DNA from: Azonexaceae bacterium | GTDB taxonomy: Bacteria; Pseudomonadota; Gammaproteobacteria; Burkholderiales; Rhodocyclaceae | Direction of reading: 5' to 3' | Assembly (NCBI GenBank): GCA_009469665.1 | Contig: SSTB01000074.1 | Span: 1 to 5,387 of the forward strand | Length of the DNA stretch: 5,387 bases | Shown here: positions 1-4,735 of the stretch, in pieces | Position numbering within the stretch: position 1 is the first letter of the stretch | Layout of the letters: every line of letters begins with the position of its first letter | Position numbers and translations under genes: made by a program | The notes under the pieces: generated by a model | What the model saw: the letters and a program-made list of their open reading frames with translations, nothing else | Database searches by the model: none | Told to the model about the DNA's origin: nothing

Positions 1-30
1 AAGGCGGTTGCGTAGGTCCGCCGCGGCCGC

Positions 31-85
31 CCGGGGTGGGGAAAGCGATTCCGGGCTACGCCCTCCACCGCTTTCCCCACCCCGG
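31..85. repeat. Long perfect inverted repeat (REP-like palindrome)
   Basis: The arms at 31-47 (CCGGGGTGGGGAAAGCG) and 69-85 are exact reverse complements over 17 bp, with a 21-nt spacer. Inside the spacer a second small hairpin is possible (GGGC 53-56, TAC, GCCC 60-63). The RNA would form a very stable stem-loop on either strand. It lies about 95 nt past the stop codon of the aminotransferase, so it could act as a transcript-end barrier or bidirectional terminator, although no T-run follows it on either strand. Its GC-rich clamp with internal GGGCTACGCCC resembles the repetitive extragenic palindromes scattered between genes in many proteobacteria. Assignment to a named REP family is not possible from one copy. 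Confidence 0.75.
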
Positions 86-140
86 ACAATGCGGACAATT
101 CATTTGCTACAGAACCGGACAGATCTATTTGTTGCCAACA
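83..140 (-). mobile_element. Possible remnant terminus of an IS element (IS21-like repeats)
   Basis: Read on the minus strand from 140, the DNA begins TGTTGGCAACAAATAG and contains two related units, GCAACAAATAGATCTGTCCG (135-116) and GTAGCAAATGAATTGTCCG (110-92). A third partial unit, ATTGTCCG (90-83), follows. A TGT start followed by spaced, imperfect copies of one motif is how the ends of IS21-family elements look, where the repeats are transposase binding sites. The stretch is also clearly more AT-rich than everything around it. No transposase is coded in the window, and the repeats run directly into the right arm of the inverted repeat, so if it is an IS end it is a fragment or continues off the left edge. 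The family assignment is tentative. Confidence 0.35.
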
Positions 141-179
141 CCCCGCTCCTGGCGCTGGCGGCGCAGCCGGCGCAGGCGA

Positions 180-1334
180 CTAAAGCCGCCGCAATCGCTC
201 CGCCGCTTCTTCCAGGGTTTCGTCACGCTTGGCGAAGCAGAAGCGCACGACCCGGTCGTCGTGGCCGTCCGGGAAGAAGGCGGATACGGGGATGACGGCG
301 ACGCCGATCTCCCGGGTCAGCCATTCGGCGAATTCCCGGTCCGGCCGGTCGCTGATGGCACCGTAGCGGGCCAGCTGGAAGTAGGTGCCGTGGCAGGGCA
401 GCAGGTCGAAGGGGGTGGCGGCCATGAGGGCCGCGAAGCGGTCGCGCTTTTGCCGGTAGAAATCGGCCAGGCCCGCGTGATGTCCGGGGTCGGCCATGTA
501 GTCGGCGACACCCAGCTGGGCCGGGGTATTGACGGTGAAGACGTTGAACTGGTGCACCTTGCGGAATTCGGCGGTGAGGGCGGCGGGGGCGACGACGTAA
601 CCGATCTTCCAGCCGGTGATGTGATAGGTCTTGCCGAAGGATGAGACCACCAGGCTGCGGGCGGCCAGCTCGGGGTGGCGGCACAGGCTTTCGTGGCGGG
701 CGCTGAAGGCGATGTGTTCATACACTTCGTCGCTCAGAACGACGATGCCGGTGCCGCGCAGGATTCCAGCCAGGGCGTCGAGGTCGGCGGGGGTCAGCAG
801 GCTGCCGGTGGGGTTGTGGGGGCTGTTGACCACGATCATCCGGGTGCGGGGATTGATCAGCGAGGCCACATGCTCCCAATCCGGCCGGTAATCGGGGAAG
901 CTCAGGCGCGAATGACGCACGCGACCGCCGACGGTGTCCACGGCCGGGCCGTAGGAATCGTAGACGGGGTCGAAGACGATGGCCTCGTCCCCCGGCCCGA
1001 CGAAAGCGGCGATGGCGGTGAACAGGGCCTGGGTGGCGCCGGCGGTGACGGTGATCTCGCTCCCGGCATCGTAGTCGGCGCCGTAGAGGGCGGCGACCTT
1101 GGCGGCGATGGCGCTGCGCAGTTCCGGCATGCCGGCCATGGGGGCGTACTGGTTGCGGCCGGCCCGCATGTGGCGGTGGACGGCGTCGAACAGCTGCGGC
1201 TCGGCCTGGAAATCCGGGAAGCCCTGGGAGAGATTCACCGCCCCGCATTCCGCCGCCAGCCGCGACATGACGGTAAAGATGGTGGTCCCGAGGCCGGGGA
1301 AGCGGGAGTGAATCGGGAAGGCGGCGTCGATCAT
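180..1334 (-). CDS. ybdL: Methionine aminotransferase (KMTB transaminase), PLP fold type I, YbdL-like
   Basis: This 384-residue cytosolic enzyme belongs to the class I/II aminotransferases and closely matches what I know of E. coli YbdL, which transaminates methionine and 2-oxo-4-methylthiobutyrate (the last methionine salvage step) and also aromatic and other amino acids. Visible landmarks are LGTTIF near residue 15, NLSQGFPDF at 34-42, NQYAPM at 61-66, the cofactor-phosphate loop TAGATQAL at 97-104, NSPHNPTG at 170-177 (Asn174 binds PLP), SDEVYEH at 201-207 (Asp202 and Tyr205 contact the ring), SSFGKTYHITGWKIGY at 231-246 with Schiff-base Lys235, and Arg364 in VVRFCFAK for the substrate carboxylate. 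The reading frame stays open upstream to 1613, but that part is antisense to mscS and low-complexity; ATG 1334 gives the same N-terminal length as YbdL. No Shine-Dalgarno sequence precedes it. It is probably co-transcribed from mscS, 64 nt upstream. The exact substrate is inferred; the family and catalytic competence are clear. Confidence 0.93.
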   Translation of the reverse strand: MIDAAFPIHSRFPGLGTTIFTVMSRLAAECGAVNLSQGFPDFQAEPQLFDAVHRHMRAGRNQYAPMAGMPELRSAIAAKVAALYGADYDAGSEITVTAGATQALFTAIAAFVGPGDEAIVFDPVYDSYGPAVDTVGGRVRHSRLSFPDYRPDWEHVASLINPRTRMIVVNSPHNPTGSLLTPADLDALAGILRGTGIVVLSDEVYEHIAFSARHESLCRHPELAARSLVVSSFGKTYHITGWKIGYVVAPAALTAEFRKVHQFNVFTVNTPAQLGVADYMADPGHHAGLADFYRQKRDRFAALMAATPFDLLPCHGTYFQLARYGAISDRPDREFAEWLTREIGVAVIPVSAFFPDGHDDRVVRFCFAKRDETLEEAAERLRRL

Positions 1335-1366
1335 GGCGGCGGCAAAGGGAGAGCGAAGGTGACCCA

Positions 1367-1387
1367 GGGGGCGGGCAGCCCGCCCCC
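1367..1387. other. Strong GC hairpin between mscS and the aminotransferase gene
   Basis: GGGGGCGGG (1367-1375) and CCCGCCCCC (1379-1387) pair perfectly over 9 bp around a 3-nt loop. The hairpin sits in the 64-nt gap downstream of the mscS stop and upstream of the aminotransferase start. On the minus strand it is followed by CTGGGTCACC, not a U-run, so it is not a classical intrinsic terminator. It could act as an attenuator or a 3' mRNA stabiliser for mscS. Confidence 0.5.
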
Positions 1388-1398
1388 CCGTGCCGCGA

Positions 1399-2217
1399 CT
1401 ACTGCTTGACGAAGACCACCTGGGACGGCGTCGGCGCCGGGAATTCGGGCGCGCCGAGGGCCTCGCGGATCGTCTTGTTGGTGTCGAAATAGACCTGCCA
1501 GTAGTGGTCGTTGTGGCAGTAGGGGCGAACGGCCAGGACCGGCCCGACCAGATTGAATTCCAGGATGTCCACCTCCACCGCCGGGGTGGCGAGGACGTTG
1601 GGAATGGCGGCAATGCGTTCCTTCAGCACCGCGGCGGCCCGGGCGCAGTCAGCGGCGCCGGCGAGCTGGGCCTTGAGATCGACGCGGCGATGGGGATTGA
1701 CGCTGTAATTCTGGATGGTGTCGCCGAAGATCTTGCCATTGCCCACCAGGGTCATGACATTGTCCGGGGTGTTGACTGCCGAGGCGAAGAGCCCCACCTC
1801 TTTGACCGTCCCGGTGATTCCGGCGACGGTGACGAAATCCCCCACCTTGATCGGCCGCAGGATGATGAGGAAGACCCCCGCGGCGAAATTGGAAAGGAGC
1901 CCCGACCAGGCCATGCCGATGGCCACGCCGGCGGCGGCGAAGAGGGCGGCGAAGGTGGTGGTCTGGATGCCGAAGTAGCCGAGGATGCCGACCACCAGCA
2001 GGATGTTGAGGGTGACGTTGATCACCGTCCCCAGGTAGCGCATCACCGTGGCGTCCACCTTCTGGCGCTCCAGGGTCGATTGCAGGGCCTGGCCCACCAG
2101 GCCGATCAGCCAGCGGCCGATGACCCAGAAGGCGATGGCGGCGAGCACTTTGGCGCCGAGGTCGGTGGCGTATTGCAGGGCGATCTCCTGCCAGCGGGCA
2201 AGGTCGGTGGGGTTCAT
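1399..2217 (-). CDS. mscS: Small-conductance mechanosensitive channel, MscS family
   Basis: This 272-residue inner-membrane protein, close to the 286 of E. coli MscS, should form a heptameric channel that opens under membrane tension and releases solutes on hypo-osmotic shock. Three hydrophobic segments are visible: about residues 20-42, 60-83, and the pore helix TM3 around 88-120. TM3 carries the alternating Ala/Gly pattern AAAGVAIGMAWSGLLSN (94-110), which aligns with E. coli residues 101-117. The beta domain follows (RPIKVGDFVTVAGITGTV, 121-138; VGNGKIFGDTIQNYS, 158-172), then the alpha/beta C-terminal domain. At the pore constriction, Val98 and Met102 replace Leu105 and Leu109, and Trp104-Ser105 replace Leu111-Gln112; the hinge Gly113 equivalent (Gly106) and Asn117 equivalent (Asn110) are kept. 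ATG 2217 is supported by AAGGAG at 2229-2224, six nucleotides upstream. It is divergent from mtnA and co-directional with the aminotransferase gene. Confidence 0.95.
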   Translation of the reverse strand: MNPTDLARWQEIALQYATDLGAKVLAAIAFWVIGRWLIGLVGQALQSTLERQKVDATVMRYLGTVINVTLNILLVVGILGYFGIQTTTFAALFAAAGVAIGMAWSGLLSNFAAGVFLIILRPIKVGDFVTVAGITGTVKEVGLFASAVNTPDNVMTLVGNGKIFGDTIQNYSVNPHRRVDLKAQLAGAADCARAAAVLKERIAAIPNVLATPAVEVDILEFNLVGPVLAVRPYCHNDHYWQVYFDTNKTIREALGAPEFPAPTPSQVVFVKQ

Positions 2218-2333
2218 GGTTTTCTCCTTCGAGCGGGGAACGGGACCGCCGTGACGGCGGCATGGGCAATCTACGCCGCCCGGCCGGAGTCGGCAAGCAT
2301 GGCGAACGGCCGGGAATGTGCCAGAATCCGGCC
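2218..2333. promoter_or_regulatory. Divergent intergenic region (mscS / mtnA promoters expected)
   Basis: These 116 bases separate the divergent starts of mscS and mtnA and must hold promoter elements for both unless transcription comes from elsewhere. The mscS ribosome binding site (complement of CTCCTT, 2224-2229) lies at the left end. Two inverted repeats are visible: CCGCC/GGCGG (2246-2250 and 2256-2260, 5-nt loop) and CCCGGCCG/CGGCCGGG (2279-2286 and 2307-2314, perfect 8 bp, 20-nt spacer). The second could be an operator or a leader hairpin 20 nt before the mtnA start. I find no convincing sigma-70 -35/-10 pair and no SAM-riboswitch-like fold. Confidence 0.45.
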
Positions 2334-3419
2334 ATGAAGATCGACGGCGTCCCCTCCCGCAGCCTCAGAGCCCATCCGGCCCTGGGCGTTTTCGACATCA
2401 TCGACCAGACCCGGCTTCCCCACGGCCTGCATTGGGTGCGCGTCGCCAATCGCGCGGCGGCAGCCCACGCCATCCGCGCCATGCAGGTGCGCGGCGCGCC
2501 CCTCATCGGCGTCACCGCGGCCTACGGGCTGGCGGTCTCCCTGGGGGTCGATGCCTCCAATGAAGCCCTGGACCAGGCCCTCGCCATCCTCGGGCGCACC
2601 CGCCCGACGGCGGTCAATCTGGCCTGGGCGCTGGCCCGCATGGCCGAGCGCCTGCGCCCCCTGCCGCCCGCCGACCGGGCCGCCGCCGCCTGGGCCGAGG
2701 CGGCCGCCATCGAAGACGAGGACGTGGCCCAGAACCATGCCATCGGCCAGCACGGCCTCGGCCTCTTGCGCCGCCTGACCCCGCGCCGGGAAGGCCGCCT
2801 GGAAATCATGACCCACTGCAACGCCGGCTGGCTCGCCACCGTCGACTGGGGTACCGCCCTGGCGCCGGTCTACGCCGCCTTCGATGCCGGGATCGATCTG
2901 CACGTGTGGGTTTCCGAGACCCGGCCGCGCAATCAGGGCCTCCTCACCGCCTGGGAACTGGCCCAGCACGGCGTGCCCCACACCGTGGTGGCGGACAACG
3001 CCGCCGGCATCCTGATGCGGGAAGGACGCGTGGACGCGGTCATCGTCGGGGCCGACCGCATCGCCGCCAACGGCGACGTCGCCAACAAGGTAGGTACCTA
3101 TCTGAAGGCCCTGGCCGCCGCCGACAACGGCCTTCCGTTCTACGTCGCCGCCCCGCGCTCCACTCTCGACTTCGCCTGCCCTGAAGGTGCCGCCATCCCC
3201 ATCGAGGAGCGGGAAGGCGACGAACTGCGGCGGGTCGCCGGCCTCGACGAGCGGGGTGCTCCCGCCACCGTACGGCAACTGCCTGAGCAGGCAGCAGTGG
3301 GCAATCCGGCCTTCGACGTCACCCCGGCCCGGCTGGTCACGGCCATCGTCACCGAGCGGGGCACCGCCGCCGCCAGCCGGGAAAGCCTCGCCGCCCTCTA
3401 TCCGGAGGCGGTGGCGTGA
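2334..3419 (+). CDS. mtnA: S-methyl-5-thioribose-1-phosphate isomerase (MtnA)
   Basis: This 361-residue cytosolic enzyme isomerises 5-methylthioribose-1-phosphate, an aldose phosphate derived from methylthioadenosine, to the ketose 5-methylthioribulose-1-phosphate. The same family also accepts 5-deoxyribose-1-phosphate. It belongs to the MtnA/eIF2B-alpha-beta-delta fold. Diagnostic motifs are VRGAPLIGVTAAYG (52-65), RPTAVNLAWAL (90-100), EDEDVAQNHAIG (127-138), MTHCNAGWLAT (159-169) with catalytic Cys162, ETRPRNQG (195-202), the acid motif VGADRIAANGDVANKVGTY (238-256) with catalytic Asp241, and NPAFDVTPARLVTAIVTERG (324-343). Length is normal and both catalytic residues are present, which separates it from the regulatory eIF2B-like homologues. 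I chose ATG 2334; the frame is open from 2262 with another ATG at 2316, and neither has a clear Shine-Dalgarno sequence. Its stop overlaps the start of the aldolase gene by 4 nt, indicating one operon with translational coupling. Confidence 0.96.
   Translation: MKIDGVPSRSLRAHPALGVFDIIDQTRLPHGLHWVRVANRAAAAHAIRAMQVRGAPLIGVTAAYGLAVSLGVDASNEALDQALAILGRTRPTAVNLAWALARMAERLRPLPPADRAAAAWAEAAAIEDEDVAQNHAIGQHGLGLLRRLTPRREGRLEIMTHCNAGWLATVDWGTALAPVYAAFDAGIDLHVWVSETRPRNQGLLTAWELAQHGVPHTVVADNAAGILMREGRVDAVIVGADRIAANGDVANKVGTYLKALAAADNGLPFYVAAPRSTLDFACPEGAAIPIEEREGDELRRVAGLDERGAPATVRQLPEQAAVGNPAFDVTPARLVTAIVTERGTAAASRESLAALYPEAVA
3404..3408 (+). promoter_or_regulatory. Ribosome binding site of the aldolase gene
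   Basis: GGAGG lies inside the last codons of mtnA, seven nucleotides before the GTG start at 3416. It decides for this GTG start rather than a downstream ATG. Together with the GTGA start/stop overlap, it indicates that the aldolase is translated in step with MtnA. Confidence 0.85.
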
Positions 3420-4048
3420 GCGATCCGCGCGCCGCCCTCATCGCCACCGCCCGCGCCATGGCGGCCGCGGGGCTCAATGCCGGCACCGCCGGCAATGTCA
3501 GCGTGCGCGATGGCGACGGGTTTTTCATCACCCCCACCGGCATGGCCTACGACCGCCTGGAACCGGAAGACATCCCCGCCATGGCCCTGGACGGCAGCGT
3601 CACCGGCCGCCGCCGCCCCTCCTCCGAATGGCGCTTCCACCGTGACCTCTACGCCGCCCGGCCGCAAGCCGGCGCCGTCGTCCATGCCCATTCCCCCTAC
3701 GCCACCAGCCTCGCCTGCCTGCGCCGGGATATTCCCCCCTTCCATTACATGATCGCCCGCTTCGGCGGCGATACCGTGCGCTGCGCCACCTACGCCACCT
3801 TCGGCACCCAGGCGCTGTCGGATGCCGCCCTCGCCGCCCTGGCAGGCCGCAACGCCTGCCTGCTGGCCAACCACGGCCTCCTCGCCTGGGGGCGCGATCT
3901 GGACCACGCCCTGGGGCTGGCCGTGGAATTGGAGGAACTCTGCGGCCAGTACTGGCGCGCCTGTCAGTTGGGCGAACCGGTGCTGTTGTCGGCGGAGGAG
4001 ATGGCCGAAGTGCTGGCCAAATTCGCCGGCTACGGGCAGCAGGACTGA
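3416..4048 (+). CDS. ald2: FucA-like class II aldolase, probable 5-methylthioribulose/5-deoxyribulose-1-phosphate aldolase (Ald2)
   Basis: This 210-residue zinc aldolase is very like L-fuculose-1-phosphate aldolase along its whole length. Visible landmarks are NAGTAGNVSVR (21-31; phosphate/substrate loop), TPTGMAYD (39-46), SSEWRFH (69-75) with the general acid/base Glu71, HAHS (90-93) with zinc ligands His90 and His92, HYMIA (110-114) with Tyr111, ATFGT (127-131), and ANHG (151-154) with zinc ligand His153. Substrate identity is inferred from context: it directly follows mtnA, whose product is a ketose-1-phosphate with the same C1-C4 pattern, and no fucose genes are present. It would cleave 5-methylthioribulose-1-P to DHAP plus methylthioacetaldehyde, or 5-deoxyribulose-1-P to DHAP plus acetaldehyde. 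MtnB, the salvage dehydratase, shares the fold but lacks the FucA signature (SSEWRFH, HYMIA, ATFGT) seen here. A true fuculose or general sugar-phosphate aldolase remains possible. Confidence 0.85.
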   Translation: MSDPRAALIATARAMAAAGLNAGTAGNVSVRDGDGFFITPTGMAYDRLEPEDIPAMALDGSVTGRRRPSSEWRFHRDLYAARPQAGAVVHAHSPYATSLACLRRDIPPFHYMIARFGGDTVRCATYATFGTQALSDAALAALAGRNACLLANHGLLAWGRDLDHALGLAVELEELCGQYWRACQLGEPVLLSAEEMAEVLAKFAGYGQQD

Positions 4049-4237
4049 GCCTCGCCCACTGCAGACGATTCCGGGGGACAGGAGGATGCCGCCCTGCCGC
4101 CCGGAGCGCTCTTCTGGCCAATTCGCCCCTGCCCGGCCCGCTTCAGGCTCTTCCCGCTCTGCGGGTAGCCGGGCCTCAGCCAATCCCGCTGCAACGCGCG
4201 CATCTGGCCAATTCGCCGGGCTCTACGCCGGCCCGGA
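4049..4237. other. Hairpin-rich intergenic region between convergent operons
   Basis: No coding sequence is credible here. The region holds the 3' ends of two transcripts that face each other and several inverted repeats: the palindrome GAGCGCTC (4104-4111), an outer stem GCCCGGC/GCCGGGC (4131-4137 and 4168-4174) enclosing a CCCGC-TCT-GCGGG triloop hairpin (4153-4165), and CCGGGC/GCCCGG (4216-4221 and 4231-4236) immediately after the stop of the minus-strand lipoprotein gene. None has a T-run, so if they end transcripts they do so as non-canonical terminators or mRNA 3' stabilisers. Confidence 0.6.
4113..4217. repeat. 15-nt direct repeat pair
   Basis: TCTGGCCAATTCGCC occurs exactly at 4113-4127 and 4203-4217, 90 nt apart, flanking the large hairpin at 4131-4174. 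A near copy with one extra A, CTGGCCAAATTCGCC, is at 4013-4027 inside the last codons of the aldolase gene. Copies 1 and 3 stay similar a little further downstream (GCCGGCTACG against GCCGGGCTCTACG). Confidence 0.7.
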
Positions 4238-4735
4238 TCAGATCGCCCCGGGCAAGGCCTTGCTGTCTCCTTTACGATCGTCGCGCAGCATCTGCAGGAG
4301 GGAGACCTTGCCCTTCTTGTCGAAGGGAATGCGGCCGTAGCCGGTGACGACGGCATCGCCCTTGAGGCGGTAGTCGAGGCTAGCGGAATCGCCGCGCAGG
4401 GGCCCCAGGCGATGGATGAATTCAATCACGTTGCCGCTGGCCTGGACCGCCAGGGTGGCCTCGCCCCGGGACGGGACGGTCATCGGCCGGTCGCTGAGGG
4501 CATGGGCAAAGTGCTGGCCCGCCAGTTCGATGTCGAACTCCAGGCGCTCGAGCGGCAGATCGACGTCGTTGGGATTGGCGACCTTCAATTTCAGGGTGAA
4601 GCGCTGCTCCCGGAAGCCGACGATGTCGAGATTGACCCCGGTCCAGGACAGGGTCGGCGCCTTGGGGAGCGAGACGCAGGCGGCCAGGGCCAGAACGCCC
4701 AGCGCCAGGGCGAGGGATTTCAGGCCCGGGCGCAT
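4238..4735 (-). CDS. LEA type 2 (LEA14/WHy domain) lipoprotein
   Basis: The predicted product is a 165-residue envelope lipoprotein. Residues 1-20 form a lipoprotein signal peptide: Arg/Lys at 2-6, a Leu/Ala core, and the lipobox LAAC with the lipidated Cys20. The mature part has the WHy/LEA14 immunoglobulin-like fold: alternating hydrophobic strands from WTGVNLDIVGF (31-41), the family's Asn-Pro-Asn signature in LKVANPNDVDLPLE (50-63), and FDIELAGQHFAHA (67-79). Proteins of this family are linked to desiccation and stress tolerance, but the molecular role of the bacterial lipoprotein versions is not established. The frame is open far upstream, but that part only shadows the dehydrogenase gene; ATG 4735 is chosen because it starts the signal peptide exactly, with a weak AAGGTG site at 4746-4741. 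It overlaps the 3' end of the dehydrogenase gene by 16 nt, so the two are likely co-transcribed. Confidence 0.85.
   Translation of the reverse strand: MRPGLKSLALALGVLALAACVSLPKAPTLSWTGVNLDIVGFREQRFTLKLKVANPNDVDLPLERLEFDIELAGQHFAHALSDRPMTVPSRGEATLAVQASGNVIEFIHRLGPLRGDSASLDYRLKGDAVVTGYGRIPFDKKGKVSLLQMLRDDRKGDSKALPGAI

Noticed and set aside
8..295. Small plus-strand open frame at the left end
   Set aside because: It crosses the inverted repeat and the end of the aminotransferase gene, has low-complexity Arg/Pro/Ala content and no supporting ribosome site.
1335..1613. Upstream extension of the aminotransferase reading frame to 1613
   Set aside because: It would overlap mscS on the same strand in another frame, its residues are Arg/Ser/Thr-rich low complexity, and ATG 1334 reproduces the YbdL N-terminal length.
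2218..2333. SAM riboswitch ahead of mtnA
   Set aside because: The space is short and I could not fit a SAM-I, SAM-II or SAM-IV core; only simple GC-rich inverted repeats are present.
1390..2337. Long plus-strand open frame opposite mscS (and similar frames opposite the aminotransferase and mtnA)
   Set aside because: It is an antisense shadow caused by high GC and few stop codons, with composition rich in Gly/Asp/His and no recognisable family.
3416..4048. Annotation of the aldolase as MtnB (methylthioribulose-1-phosphate dehydratase)
   Set aside because: The sequence follows L-fuculose-1-phosphate aldolase motif by motif, including the catalytic Glu in SSEWRFH and the HYMIA and ATFGT segments, which the MtnB sequences I know lack.
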